This document shows positions 51,289-60,306 of a stretch of 64,000 bases of DNA, piece after piece. The position numbers were made by a program, and so were the translations under genes. This DNA is from Buchananella felis (lineage in GTDB: Bacteria > Actinomycetota > Actinomycetes > Actinomycetales > Actinomycetaceae). How positions within the stretch are numbered: the stretch's first letter is position 1; every line of letters begins with the position of its first letter. The notes beneath the pieces are model-generated. The model had not been told where the DNA came from, ran no database searches, and saw only the letters and a program-made list of their open reading frames with translations. The DNA lies in the NCBI RefSeq assembly GCF_041380015.1, contig NZ_CP159978.1, one strand, 5' to 3'.

Positions 51289-52937
51289 CACTTCTCCCCG
51301 AAGACGTCGCTGGACACGGACTTGCCGTTGCGCGCGGCCTTCGGGGAGGCCACGGCGTGCACGGGCAGCAGGAGCAGCAGGCCCACGAACAGCACCAGGA
51401 TCAGGCCCAGCAGGCCGTAGTGCTGCACGCGCGCGCCCGGCCCCAGGATGCCCTGGGCGAGCTTGATGGCGCCGTAGAACAGGGCCGGGGAGAGGAAGGA
51501 GACGGCGCGCCCGGTGGTGGCGTAGAGCCCAAAGATCTCGCCCTCGCGGCCCTTGGGGATCAGGCGGGCCAGGTAGGTGCGGGAGGCGGACTGGGCGGGG
51601 CCGATGAAGATGGACAGGATCAGGCCCAGCACCCAGAACACGGCCTTGCCACCGCCGGCCAGCAGGAACACGCCGATGCCGGAGAGGATCATGGAGACCA
51701 GGGAGATGATGATGACGGTCTTGGGGCCCAGCTTGTCGTCCAGGGCGCCGAAGATGATGGTGGCGATGCCGGCCACCACGTTGGCGACGATGCCGAACAC
51801 GATCACCTCGCCGTCGGCGAAGCCGAAGGTGCCCAGCGCGATGATGCCGGCGAAGGCGAACACGCCGGCCAGGCCGTCGCGGAAGATCGCGGAGGCGCCC
51901 AGGAACAAAAGGGTGGAGGGGCTCTTCTTGGCCAGCATACGGATGGTGCCCCACACGGCCCGGTAGGCGCTGAACAGGCCCTTGCCCTTGGTCTCTGCGG
52001 CGGCGGTACGCACTAGGGCGACGGTGGTGGGCAGGTCGGCCTTGGACAGGTCCGCGCGGGCCAGCAGCTTCTTGGCGGCCCGCCGCTTGCCCACGCCGCT
52101 CTGCGTGAACAGCACGGGGATGGCGAACACGAAGAACCACAGGGCGCTGACCAGCATGGTGACGCGCACGTGCTGCCCGTTCTCGGGGGTCACCCCGAAC
52201 CAGCCGACCTCGGGGCTGATGAACCCCACGAAAACCAGCAGCAGCAGCACGATGCCGCCCAGGTAGCCCAGGCCCCAGCCGAGCCCGGAGACGCGCCCGA
52301 TGGTGCGCTCGTTGCTGATGGCGGCGAGCATGGCGTTGTAGTTGACGGAGGCGAACTCGAAGAAGATGTTGCCCAGGCCCAGCAGGATGATGCCGAGCAC
52401 CAGCATGACCTGGGTTGGCGAGGCGTCGTCGGGCAGGATGAAGTCAGGCAGTGCGCGCATGGCCTGCATCAGCCAGTCGGGCAGGTAGTCGCCGCGCGGG
52501 TTCACGAAGAACATCGCCACGATGATGAGGATCATCATGAAGGTGTTGAAGCCGAGCAGCAGCACGCCCTTGCCGGCCTTGTCCGCCTGCTGGCCGTTGA
52601 TGGGGGCCAGGATGGCGATGATGAGTCCGGCGATGGCCAGGCCGGCGCTGACCTGGGCGGTGGAGACGTCCACGTTTCCGAAGGCCTCGGAGGTCAGGTA
52701 GACGCTGAAGACGAACGTGGTGACGATGGCGGCCATCGCGGAGGAGCCCCAGTCCCACAGTGCCCAGGCGATGACTGGCCAGTTCCAGATCTCGTTGTTC
52801 TTCTTTTCGCGCCTGCCGCGCTTGCCCTTTCGTTTCGGGGGCGCTGCGGCGCTTTCGACGGTGGCAGCTGCGCCGCCCTCGGTCGCGGCGGGGAGGGCGT
52901 CTCCCGCAGGGGCGGAACTGTTGTGGGTTGTGCTCAC
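51288..52937 (-). CDS. MFS transporter of the UMF1/Atg22-like family
   Basis: A 549-residue membrane protein with about twelve hydrophobic segments. The first contains WALWDWGSSAMAAIVTTFVF, the D-W-x-x-S/A motif of the UMF1 family; other motifs are FEFASVNYNAML and GPAQSASRTYLARLIP. The N-terminal 45 residues are a charged, Ala-rich cytoplasmic tail (KRKGKRGRREKKN). Substrate unknown; relatives are thought to export amino acids or small solutes. It separates ispD from ispF, which are usually adjacent, so it is an insertion into that operon. Confidence 0.85.
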   Translation of the reverse strand: MSTTHNSSAPAGDALPAATEGGAAATVESAAAPPKRKGKRGRREKKNNEIWNWPVIAWALWDWGSSAMAAIVTTFVFSVYLTSEAFGNVDVSTAQVSAGLAIAGLIIAILAPINGQQADKAGKGVLLLGFNTFMMILIIVAMFFVNPRGDYLPDWLMQAMRALPDFILPDDASPTQVMLVLGIILLGLGNIFFEFASVNYNAMLAAISNERTIGRVSGLGWGLGYLGGIVLLLLVFVGFISPEVGWFGVTPENGQHVRVTMLVSALWFFVFAIPVLFTQSGVGKRRAAKKLLARADLSKADLPTTVALVRTAAAETKGKGLFSAYRAVWGTIRMLAKKSPSTLLFLGASAIFRDGLAGVFAFAGIIALGTFGFADGEVIVFGIVANVVAGIATIIFGALDDKLGPKTVIIISLVSMILSGIGVFLLAGGGKAVFWVLGLILSIFIGPAQSASRTYLARLIPKGREGEIFGLYATTGRAVSFLSPALFYGAIKLAQGILGPGARVQHYGLLGLILVLFVGLLLLLPVHAVASPKAARNGKSVSSDVFGEK

Positions 52938-53003
52938 GCTAGGCGAGCCTAGGGCTTGCGCTAGCCAATTCCCTAGTTCGGCGCACCAGGTGCGGGTTTT
53001 TTG

Positions 53004-53861
53004 TTAATTTCCTGCCGCGTCTGCCGCGAGTTTTTCGGCTAGGTACAAGTCAAGGGGCGTGGTTATCTTCAGCGCAGCCGACTCCCCCGGCACCACCGCC
53101 ACTACCTCACCGATCGCTTCGGCTAGGGCGGCGTCGTCGCTGGCGGCGTCCTGCTCGTTTCCGGCGCGCCCGGTGCCGGCGGCGTGGGCGCGGGTGAGGA
53201 CGTCCCAGGTGAATCCTTGCGGGGTTTGCACGGCGCGCAGTTGGGCGCGCGGCGGGGTGGCGGTCACTTGGACGACGCTGCCCTGCCCGCCTACCTCCTT
53301 AATCGTGTCGGTCACTGGCAGGCCGGGCACCACCGCGCCGTGTCCGGCCGCCACGGCCTGGGCCACGCGCGCGATGAGGGCTGGCGGGGTGAGGCAGCGC
53401 GCCGCGTCGTGCACCAGCACGATTTGTTGGTGGCCGACGTCGGCCTTCTGCCCCTGTGCTGGCGCGCCACCCGGCGTGGCGGCCGGTGCGGCAGCCGGCT
53501 CGGTGCCCGGCTGCGCTGCCCACCTGGCGAGCTCGGCCAGCCCGGCGGCGACCGAGGCCTGGCGGGTGGCTCCGCCGGGCACGACGCGCACGCGCTCGGC
53601 CTCGCCGGCGCCCCCCGGGGCTCGGGGGCCTGCAAGGGCTGCGGCGGCCCGGGCCACCTCGGTGAACTGGCCCAGCCACTGGTCGGGAGCGGTGACCACG
53701 ACGCGCTCCACCACCCCGGAGGCCAGCAGGCCGCTCAGGGCGTGGGCGAGCATGGGCGCGCCTGCGACCTCCACCATGGCCTTGGGCAGGTTGGCGCCCA
53801 GGCGGGTGCCCGAGCCTGCGGCGGTGAGCACGGCCCAGGCCTGCGGCTGCACGTCAGTCAT
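53004..53861 (-). CDS. ispD: 2-C-methyl-D-erythritol 4-phosphate cytidylyltransferase
   Basis: Third step of the MEP pathway. CTP-binding motif LTAAGSGTRLGANLPKAM near the N-terminus, VHDAARC (usually ending in Pro), TDTIKEV and QTPQGFTWDVL. ATG 53861 follows AAGGAG; the frame to 53894 is not used. An Ala/Pro/Gly-rich insertion (EPAAAPAATPGGAPAQGQ, about residues 120-138) lengthens the protein to 285 residues. One dispersed motif copy lies within it (53270). Confidence 0.94.
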   Translation of the reverse strand: MTDVQPQAWAVLTAAGSGTRLGANLPKAMVEVAGAPMLAHALSGLLASGVVERVVVTAPDQWLGQFTEVARAAAALAGPRAPGGAGEAERVRVVPGGATRQASVAAGLAELARWAAQPGTEPAAAPAATPGGAPAQGQKADVGHQQIVLVHDAARCLTPPALIARVAQAVAAGHGAVVPGLPVTDTIKEVGGQGSVVQVTATPPRAQLRAVQTPQGFTWDVLTRAHAAGTGRAGNEQDAASDDAALAEAIGEVVAVVPGESAALKITTPLDLYLAEKLAADAAGN

Positions 53862-53882
53862 TTTTGCTCCTTGGCGGGAACG

Positions 53883-53919
53883 GAAAGCGCCCACACAGCG
53901 GGGCTGTGCAGGCGCTTTC
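53883..53919 (-). promoter_or_regulatory. Hairpin in the carD-ispD gap
   Basis: Arms GAAAGCGCC-CACACAG and CTGTG-CA-GGCGCTTTC form an imperfect stem around CGGGG, in the 66 bp between the carD stop and the ispD start. It may partly terminate carD transcription or stabilise the carD mRNA. There is no T-tract. Confidence 0.5.
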
Positions 53920-53927
53920 GCGGCGGG

Positions 53928-54422
53928 TTACTCAGAGGCCGGCAGCTCTAGGACCTCGTCCAGGCGGGCCTCGGCCACCGACTCGTCCACGCCCTCTGCC
54001 AGGGCCAGCTCGGAGACCAGGATCTGGCGGGCACGCACCAGCATGCGCTTCTCGCCGGTGGAGGGGCCACGCCCGGCCTTGCGGCGGGACAGGTCGCGCA
54101 CGACCTCGGCCACCTTGACCACGTCGCCGCTGGCCAGCTTCTCGGTGTTGGCCTTGAAGCGACGCGACCAGTTGGTGGGCTCCTCGGCGTAGTCGGCGCG
54201 CAGCACGTCGAACACGGCCTCCAGGCCGTCCTCGTTCACCACCTCGCGCACGCCCACCAGGTCCACGGCGTCAGCCGGCACCTGGATGGTCAGGTCTCCC
54301 TGGTTAACGCGCAGCGTCAGGTAGGTGCGCTTCTCTCCCCGGATCACCCGCTCCGTGATTGCCTCAACCGTGGCAGCACCGTGGTGCGGGTAGACGACTG
54401 TTTCACCGACACTGAAACTCAT
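53928..54422 (-). CDS. carD: CarD-family RNA polymerase-binding regulator
   Basis: A 164-residue essential actinobacterial transcription factor that binds RNA polymerase beta and stabilises open complexes, notably at rRNA promoters. The N-terminal Tudor-like RNAP-interaction domain starts SFSVGETVVYPHHGAATVE; the C-terminal helical DNA-binding domain contains RRFKANTEKLASGD and ELALAE. AGGAG precedes the ATG. First gene of the carD-ispD cluster, the usual genomic order. Confidence 0.96.
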   Translation of the reverse strand: MSFSVGETVVYPHHGAATVEAITERVIRGEKRTYLTLRVNQGDLTIQVPADAVDLVGVREVVNEDGLEAVFDVLRADYAEEPTNWSRRFKANTEKLASGDVVKVAEVVRDLSRRKAGRGPSTGEKRMLVRARQILVSELALAEGVDESVAEARLDEVLELPASE

Positions 54423-54497
54423 AATTGAATACTCCTAGGAATTCGCGCCCCCCAAGAATACCACGAAATTCCAAGGAAAACAGGGCAAAGATGAGTT

Positions 54498-55184
54498 TTA
54501 CGGCGTGACGAACTTGTACCCCAGGCCGCGCACCGTGCGCAGCAATTGAGGGTTGGCGGGCTCCTCCTCGATCCTGGAGCGCAGCCGCTTGACGTGCACG
54601 TCCAGCGTCTTGGAGTCGCCCACGTGGTAGGGCCCCCACACCCGGTCGATGATCTGCCCGCGCGTGAGCACCCGGTCCGGGTTGCGCAGGAACAGCTCCA
54701 GCAGCTCGAACTCCCGCAGCGGCAGGGAGATCACCTGCCCGTCCACGCGCACCTCGTGACGCTCCACGTCCATCTGCACCCGCCCCACCTGCAGCACGGT
54801 GGTGGCGGGCGCGGCCGCCTCCCGGCTGCCGCGCCGCAGCACGGCCTTTATGCGCGCCACCAGTTCCCGGTAGCTGAAGGGCTTGGTGACGTAGTCGTCG
54901 GCCCCGATCTCCAGGCCCACCACCCGGTCGATCTCGGAGCTCTTGGCGGTGAGCATGATGATGGGCACCTGGGAGGAGCGCCGGATCTCGTGGCAAACCT
55001 CGGTGCCGGACTTGCCCGGCAGCATCAGGTCCAGCAGCACCATGTCCGGGTCGTGCTGGGCGAACTGCTCCAGCGCTTCGACACCGCTGGCGGCGCCCAC
55101 CACCTCGAAGCCGTCGCGCTGCAGGGAGAACATGAGGGGCTCGCGGATCGCGGCCTCGTCCTCCACCACCAGGATCCTGGTCAT
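54498..55184 (-). CDS. regX3: Two-component response regulator RegX3
   Basis: An OmpR/PhoB-type regulator of 228 residues. Receiver domain 1-120 with acidic pocket E8-D9, phospho-acceptor D52 (VLLDLMLPG), and Lys in VTKPFSY. The winged-helix DNA-binding domain follows (about 130-228: LPLREFELLELFLRNPDRVL, DVHVKRLRSRI, RTVRGLGYKF). The ATG at 55184 overlaps the senX3 stop by 4 bp. Expected to activate phosphate-starvation genes; a candidate binding site lies in the senX3-phoU region. Confidence 0.95.
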   Translation of the reverse strand: MTRILVVEDEAAIREPLMFSLQRDGFEVVGAASGVEALEQFAQHDPDMVLLDLMLPGKSGTEVCHEIRRSSQVPIIMLTAKSSEIDRVVGLEIGADDYVTKPFSYRELVARIKAVLRRGSREAAAPATTVLQVGRVQMDVERHEVRVDGQVISLPLREFELLELFLRNPDRVLTRGQIIDRVWGPYHVGDSKTLDVHVKRLRSRIEEEPANPQLLRTVRGLGYKFVTP

Positions 55185-56326
55185 TTCGCCTCCTGCATGT
55201 CTGTGGGCAGTGTGGCCACGGGCAGCACCAGCGTGAACGTGGAGCCCTTGCCCGGCGCGGACCACACCTGGATGCTCCCGCCGTGGTTGGCGGCCACGTG
55301 CTTGACGATCGCCAGGCCGAGCCCGGTGCCCCCAGTCTCCCGCGAGCGCGCCCGGTCCACGCGGAAGAAGCGCTCGAAGATGCGCTCCTTGTGCTCGGGG
55401 GCGATACCGATGCCCTGATCCACCACCGCCACGCGCACTTCCATTCCGACGACGTTCACCCCCACCGCAACGCGCGTGCGGGCCGGCGAATAACGCACCG
55501 CGTTGTCCAGCAGGTTGCGCACGGCGGTGGCCAGCAGCCCGGCATCCCCGTAGACATGCACTCCGGTGTCGCCGCCCACGACGAGCTCCACCTGGGCGGC
55601 CTGGGCCACCACCTTGACGCGGTCCACGGCCTCCGCCACCACGGCATCCAGCGAGACGATTTCCGGGTCCACCAGGGCGTCGGGCTCCTGCAGCCGGGAG
55701 AGGTCGATGATCTCTTGGACCAGCTTGCCCAAGCGCAGCGCCTCCAGGCTCATCTGCCCGGAGAAGCGGCGCACCACCTCCGGGTCGTCCGCGTTCGCCT
55801 CCACCGTCTCCGCCAGCATCGCGATAGCCGCCACCGGGGTCTTCAACTCGTGGGACACGTTAGCCACGAAGTCCCGACGCGTGTGCTCCAGCCGCGTGGC
55901 CTCGGTGCGGTCGTCCAACAGCAAAAGCACGCGCCCACGGGTCAGCTGCGCCACGTGCACGTCCACGTAAATGAGCCCGCTGCCCTCCAGGCGCGAGCGC
56001 TGCAACGCCAGCTTCTCGCTGGCGGGAAGTCCCGTGCGCCGGGTCTCCTCCACCATCTTGGCCACCTGGGCGTTGGCTAGCCGGTCGGCAGAAATAATGC
56101 CCATCGCGTAAGCGCCCGCAGAGGCGCGCTGAACGTCGTCGTCCTCATCCAATAGCACCACGGAGGAACGCAGGGCGGAAAGCACAGAAAGGGCGTCCAG
56201 CTCAGCGTCGTCCCCCGTTGCGGGGGCGGGCCGCAACTGGCGGTCAGAAAGCTGGAAGGAAAAGACGGCCGCCGCCCCAACAAAGATGCCGAGCAGGCCG
56301 GCCAACACGAGCAAAGACTGGGGCAT
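55181..56326 (-). CDS. senX3: Sensor histidine kinase SenX3
   Basis: A 381-residue membrane kinase. One strong N-terminal membrane segment (3-24), a PAS-like region (about 45-140), the dimerisation helix with phospho-acceptor His159 (FVANVSHELKTPVA), and an ATPase domain with LLDNAVRYSP, DQGIGIAPE and GGTGLGLAIVKH. The short extracytoplasmic part fits SenX3, which is thought to sense phosphate through the Pst transporter and PhoU rather than directly. Coupled to regX3 and divergent from phoU. Confidence 0.94.
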   Translation of the reverse strand: MPQSLLVLAGLLGIFVGAAAVFSFQLSDRQLRPAPATGDDAELDALSVLSALRSSVVLLDEDDDVQRASAGAYAMGIISADRLANAQVAKMVEETRRTGLPASEKLALQRSRLEGSGLIYVDVHVAQLTRGRVLLLLDDRTEATRLEHTRRDFVANVSHELKTPVAAIAMLAETVEANADDPEVVRRFSGQMSLEALRLGKLVQEIIDLSRLQEPDALVDPEIVSLDAVVAEAVDRVKVVAQAAQVELVVGGDTGVHVYGDAGLLATAVRNLLDNAVRYSPARTRVAVGVNVVGMEVRVAVVDQGIGIAPEHKERIFERFFRVDRARSRETGGTGLGLAIVKHVAANHGGSIQVWSAPGKGSTFTLVLPVATLPTDMQEAK

Positions 56327-56388
56327 GGGTCGAAGCGTATCGGGCGCACCGGCCAGGACACCTGGCGAGGGCGCAAACTTTGCCGTTT

Positions 56389-56421
56389 GTTAACCGAGCC
56401 TGCGCCGGGCGTTCACTTGCG
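56389..56421. promoter_or_regulatory. Candidate PHO box (RegX3 site)
   Basis: GTTAACCGAGC (56389), a degenerate middle unit, and GTTCACTTGCG (56411): direct repeats in 11-bp register in the 197-bp senX3-phoU divergent region. The spacing and the GTT(A/C)AC core match PhoB/RegX3-type boxes. No other gene is in range, so autoregulation is the likely role. Confidence 0.5.
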
Positions 56422-56523
56422 GCTGGTGAAGTAGTGTCGGTCCTGGTAGGTCAAACACTTGGCGTGCCACACAACTGGGTCCAACACCGGACCTCCCGGT
56501 CCAGAGCTTTGGAGGAATAAGAC

Positions 56524-57201
56524 GTGCGCGAGATTTTCCACATGGAACTCAAGCAGGTGGGGTCTGACCTGCGACTGATGGCCGGTTACGTGGCCGCCGC
56601 GATGGAAAAGGCCACCGAGGCCCTGGCCACCGGGGACCTGATGCTCGCCGAGCAGGTGATCGACTCAGACGAGCGCATTAACGACCTGCACCGGTCCCTG
56701 GACGAGTTCTGCATCTCCCTGCTGGCCCGCCAGGCGCCCGTGGCCGCAGACCTGCGCCTGGTGGTCGCCGCCATGCGCATGTCCCAGACCCTGGAGCGCA
56801 TGGGAGACCTGGCCCGCCACGTCGCCTCGATCGCGCGCGGCCGCTACCCGCAGGCCGCAGTGGACGCCGACGTCCTTGACCTGCTGGTGAAGATGGGCCG
56901 TCAGGCGAGCGCCGTGGCCCGCCGCGTGATTGAACTGGTGGACACCAAGGACCTGTCCATCGCCGCTGAGATCGCCCGCGAGGACGACGTGCTGGACCAG
57001 CTGCACCGCCAGACCTTCCAGTACGCGCTCAACGACGACCACCAGATGACCCGCCAGCAGGTGGTGGACACCGTGCTGCTGGGCCGCTTCCTGGAGCGTT
57101 TCGGGGACCACGCCGTCTCGCTGGCCCACCGCGTCTCCTACCTGGTCACGGGCCAGCTCACGGCCCAGGTCGAGACCGAGGTGGTGGCCAGCGCAGACTA
57201 G
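56524..57201 (+). CDS. phoU: Phosphate signalling protein PhoU
   Basis: A 225-residue all-helical protein that links the Pst phosphate transporter to the SenX3 kinase and keeps it off when phosphate is plentiful. Two three-helix repeats are visible, each with the metal-binding pattern: DSDERINDLHRSLDEFC (first) and REDDVLDQLHRQTFQY (second); MRMSQTLERMGDLARHV and LGRFLERFGDHAVSLAHRV are the other helices. GTG start with GGAGGAA upstream. Divergent from senX3-regX3. Confidence 0.95.
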   Translation: MREIFHMELKQVGSDLRLMAGYVAAAMEKATEALATGDLMLAEQVIDSDERINDLHRSLDEFCISLLARQAPVAADLRLVVAAMRMSQTLERMGDLARHVASIARGRYPQAAVDADVLDLLVKMGRQASAVARRVIELVDTKDLSIAAEIAREDDVLDQLHRQTFQYALNDDHQMTRQQVVDTVLLGRFLERFGDHAVSLAHRVSYLVTGQLTAQVETEVVASAD

Positions 57202-57229
57202 CGCCGGGAGGTGTCCCAGATACAGGGGC

Positions 57230-57265
57230 GGGGCGGGGTGGAACCGATCGGTTCCACCCCGCCCC
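57230..57265. terminator. Bidirectional terminator between phoU and gpmA
   Basis: A 17-bp perfect stem (57230-57246 with 57249-57265), followed by GTTTTTC on the plus strand. It serves phoU and, 21 bp past its stop, probably gpmA too. Confidence 0.9.
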
Positions 57266-57285
57266 GTTTTTCGGGCAGCCTGGGA

Positions 57286-58026
57286 TCAGGCCTTGCCCTG
57301 GTTGGCCACAGCCTGGATGGCGGCCGCAGCGGCCTCCGGATCCAGGTAGGTGCCGCCGGCCTTGACCGGCTTGAGGTCCTCGTCCAGCTCGTAGACCAGC
57401 GGAATGCCCGTGGGGATGTTCAGGCCCGCGATCTCGTCGTCGGAGATGCCGTCCAGGTGCTTAACGATGGCGCGCAGGGAGTTGCCGTGCGCGGCCACCA
57501 TGACGGTCTTGCCGGCCTTGAGGTCCGGAACGATCTCGTTCTCCCAGTAGGGGAGCATGCGCTCGAGCACGTCCTTCAGGCACTCGGTGGCCGGGATCGG
57601 CTCGCCCGCGTAACGCGGGTCGGTGTCCTGAGAGAACTCGCTGCCCAGCTCGATGGCCGGCGGCGGAACGTCGTAGGAACGACGCCACTCCATGAACAGC
57701 TCGTCGCCGTACTCGTCGCGGATCTGGGTCTTGTTCTTGCCCTGCAGGGCACCGTAGTGGCGCTCGTTGAGACGCCAGTTGCGCTTGACCGGGATCCAGT
57801 GGCGGTCAGCGGAGTCCAGCGCCAGGTTCGCGGTCATGATCGCGCGGCGCAGCAGGGAGGTGTGCACAACGTCGGGGGCGATGCCTTCAGACTTCAGCAG
57901 CTCGCCGCCGCGGCGGGCCTCCTGCTGGCCCAGGTCAGACAGCGGAACGTCAACCCAACCGGTGAATAGGTTCTTGGCGTTCCAGTCACTCTGACCGTGA
58001 CGGAGAAGTACTAGCTTGTAGGTCAT
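57286..58026 (-). CDS. gpmA: 2,3-bisphosphoglycerate-dependent phosphoglycerate mutase
   Basis: Interconverts 3- and 2-phosphoglycerate in glycolysis. The 246-residue protein has the catalytic His in LVLLRHGQSDWN, NLFTGWVDVPLS, LNERHYGALQGKNK and the second His in VAAHGNSLRAIVKHL. ATG 58026 follows AAGGAAT; the longer open frame crossing lsr2 is not used. Confidence 0.97.
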   Translation of the reverse strand: MTYKLVLLRHGQSDWNAKNLFTGWVDVPLSDLGQQEARRGGELLKSEGIAPDVVHTSLLRRAIMTANLALDSADRHWIPVKRNWRLNERHYGALQGKNKTQIRDEYGDELFMEWRRSYDVPPPAIELGSEFSQDTDPRYAGEPIPATECLKDVLERMLPYWENEIVPDLKAGKTVMVAAHGNSLRAIVKHLDGISDDEIAGLNIPTGIPLVYELDEDLKPVKAGGTYLDPEAAAAAIQAVANQGKA

Positions 58027-58063
58027 ATTCCTTCGCTTCCTCGGGTACCGGGATGGAAGGCGC

Positions 58064-58399
58064 TCAGGCGCCAACCTCAGCGTAGTACTGCTCGCGGACG
58101 TCGGCGGGAATTCGGCCGCGGTCCGGCACCTCGATGCCGCGAGAGCGGGCCCAGGCACGGATGGCGGCAGCGTCAGAGGTGCGGCCGGTGGCGGCACCGG
58201 CGCGGCGGCGGCGACGACCGCCGGCGCGGCGAGCGTTGTCGACGAACTTGGCAAGAGCCTCACGCAGCTCGTTAGCGTGCTCCTCATTCAGGTGGATCTC
58301 GTATGCGACACCCTCGAATGCGAACGAGATCTCCTCAGTAGCGGTCGAGCCATCAATGTCGTCGAGCATGAAGCGCTCGGTCTTGGTCTTCCAGGCCAT
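58064..58399 (-). CDS. lsr2: Nucleoid-associated protein Lsr2
   Basis: A 111-residue H-NS-like xenogeneic silencer that bridges AT-rich DNA. The N-terminal oligomerisation domain (about 1-60) starts MAWKTKTERFMLDDIDGS; a basic linker (GGRRRRRAG) leads to the DNA-binding domain with the AT-hook-like RGR in PDRGRIPADV. Likely targets in this window are the AT-rich dGTPase/CYTH island and similar acquired DNA. Confidence 0.95.
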   Translation of the reverse strand: MAWKTKTERFMLDDIDGSTATEEISFAFEGVAYEIHLNEEHANELREALAKFVDNARRAGGRRRRRAGAATGRTSDAAAIRAWARSRGIEVPDRGRIPADVREQYYAEVGA

Positions 58400-59146
58400 G
58401 GAGTCTCCTCAGTATGTGGGACGTGGTTGATTAATTTGAGCAGATCAAAGATCTCGTAACAAACAATAACCTAAAACTGTGCCATTGTTGCAACTCAACA
58501 AATGAATTCCGCGTGTCGACGCAGAATGAATAGTGGCAGCCGCAACAGTTCACCCGGGGTGACTGGCCCACCCAGGGCAAGCCACAGGCGCAGAATGGCC
58601 AGATCTAGCGCCCCATCGTTACGCGAGGGTGAACACATTGTTAGAGGCGTCTAACCTTGGAAGCCGCGCCTTTTGCCCACGCTACTAAAAGTTCAACTTT
58701 GGAACGCGTCGGCACTCAGGCACCTTCACCGGTCATTTCACTCGCTTATCAGCGGGGCTCCAGCAGACATTCAGGACTTGTCTAGATCAGCGCCCCTATT
58801 TGGCGAATCCACAATTGCTGGCGGGCCTCCATGTGTACACCGGAGGGCCGAGAGGAGGCGAGTGGCAATGTCTTCACGACGTTTCGCATATGCACTTAGC
58901 GACACGCCTTGGCTCAGTTCCTAGCGCGATTGAAGGCCCGGGCAGCCCGTGCACGCCACCGCAGACGGGCGGGGCGGCACCGAACATTTCCCGAGCCGGG
59001 CGCGCGTCACAGAGCCGGGCTCGCGGGTTCGGACGGGGCGTCGAAATCGGCTCCGCATCGCCGGCGCGGGCTCCCTGCGCGGGCGAATGTCAGGCCCGCG
59101 AGCGGGCCGGGCCAAGAGGCGAAGCTGGCGGCGAAGCTGGCGGCGA

Positions 59147-59217
<71 letters not shown>

Positions 59218-59261
59218 TGCATCCCACCTCCAGGTTTCTGACAGCCGCGCCAGAAAGAGCT

Positions 59262-59290
59262 ATGCCTCCCACGTTCTACGTGGGAGGCAT
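59262..59290 (-). terminator. tRNA-Thr terminator
   Basis: A perfect 13-bp stem (59262-59274 with 59278-59290) with a TCT loop, immediately 3' of the tRNA on the minus strand and followed by a T-rich GCTCTTTCTG. Confidence 0.93.
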
Positions 59291-59293
59291 CGG

Positions 59294-59366
59294 AGCCGCC
59301 TAAGGGAATCGAACCCTTGACCTATTCATTACGAGTGAATCGCTCTGCCGACTGAGCTAAGGCGGC
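59294..59366 (-). tRNA. tRNA-Thr (anticodon CGT)
   Basis: A 73-nt cloverleaf on the minus strand. Acceptor GCCGCCT pairs with AGGCGGC; D-stem GCTC/GAGC; anticodon stem ATTCA/TGAAT with loop CTCGTAA, giving anticodon CGT for ACG codons; T-stem AAGGG/CCCTT with loop TTCGATT. No CCA is encoded. Confidence 0.97.
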
Positions 59367-59652
59367 GGCGCTGCAAGCAGCACCGTACATGCTAGCGAAG
59401 ATGGGCCACCGGGCACAAACCGCACTGGCCGTGACCCCCACCACCTGGCGCCGGGCGCAAGGTCCGACGCCCGACCCCAGACGACCACAGCCCGGGCACC
59501 AGAGCCGAGGCACCACACTGGACGCCCCGCACCCAACCACTCAAGCCCAGGCTCCGATTCCGCCCGCTCCCAGGAACACGCCGACGATGCCGTCACGGAC
59601 TAGGCACCCTATCCACGCCCCTGCCGCGCGATGGGCACGTGCGCAAGCGATT

Positions 59653-59812
59653 GAGGGCTTACTGCACCTCTCGTAGGGTTTCCCCACCGGTCGTGGGCTT
59701 AGTGGACCTCTCGAGGGCCTACCCGAGCCGGTAACCCCTCAACCGGTGCACCAAACCCGCAAGAGCTGCACCAAACCCGCAAAAGGTCGACAAACCCCAC
59801 AACCGGTTGCGC
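59653..59812. repeat. Inverted-array element, GGGCTT/AACCC type
   Basis: Four left half-sites of the form G(A/T/G)GGG(C/T)(T/C)T at 59653, 59673, 59693 and 59713, then four right half-sites AACCC at 59733, 59754, 59774 and 59793. Intervals are 19-21 bp. The two arms are opposite in sense. It is more degenerate than the other arrays. Confidence 0.75.
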
Positions 59813-60249
59813 AACGCCGCCCGCCCCGGGGTCGGTCGGACCGGGGGACGAGACGACAGGGACCGTGAAACCTTCCGGCATGGCGGGGTCGGTCGGGCCA
59901 GGAAGGGGGACGAGAGCGACAGGGCGGGACGCCCGGAGGAACGTCGTCCATACCGGTTCCCCATGGCCACGCGATGGAGAAACAGCCACCATACATGGTG
60001 AGCACTGGAGTAGGTCGGCACTGGGGTGGGAGAAGACCGCCCGAACGGGCACGGTGTCGGGGCGGCAAGTGGAACGTCAGGCGCCGAGCGGGCGAGGTGT
60101 AGGGGCGGCGGGTGGAACGTCGGACAACTGGGCGCGTGCGCTGGAGGGCTAGTCAATCTCGCGTTGCGGGCCGGCTGGTTTGCAGGCCGACGGGCTTGCG
60201 GGCCGAGCGCCGGGAGCCAAACGCCAAACGCCAAACGTCAAGAGCCGAA

Positions 60250-60281
60250 CGGGCGGGGCGGGAACTCCCCCGCCCCGCCCG
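60250..60281 (-). terminator. Terminator of the secreted peptidase gene
   Basis: A perfect 13-bp GC stem (60250-60262 with 60269-60281), 26 bp past the stop; no T-tract. Confidence 0.7.
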
Positions 60282-60306
60282 CTCAGCGGCGCCGTGTAGC
60301 AGTTTC

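Larger units (their letters stand above)
59367..60306. other. Gene-free region between the secreted peptidase and tRNA-Thr
   Basis: 940 bp with no supported ORF. It contains the inverted array at 59653-59812, one dispersed motif (59938), two copies of GTGGAACGTC within GGGGCGGC contexts (about 60055 and 60101), a short run of AAACGCC units near 60218-60240 and the peptidase terminator. Confidence 0.5.

Noticed and set aside
52982..53001. Small hairpin followed by a T-tract on the plus strand
   Set aside because: No plus-strand gene lies upstream; both neighbours (ispD and the MFS gene) are on the minus strand, so it is probably fortuitous.
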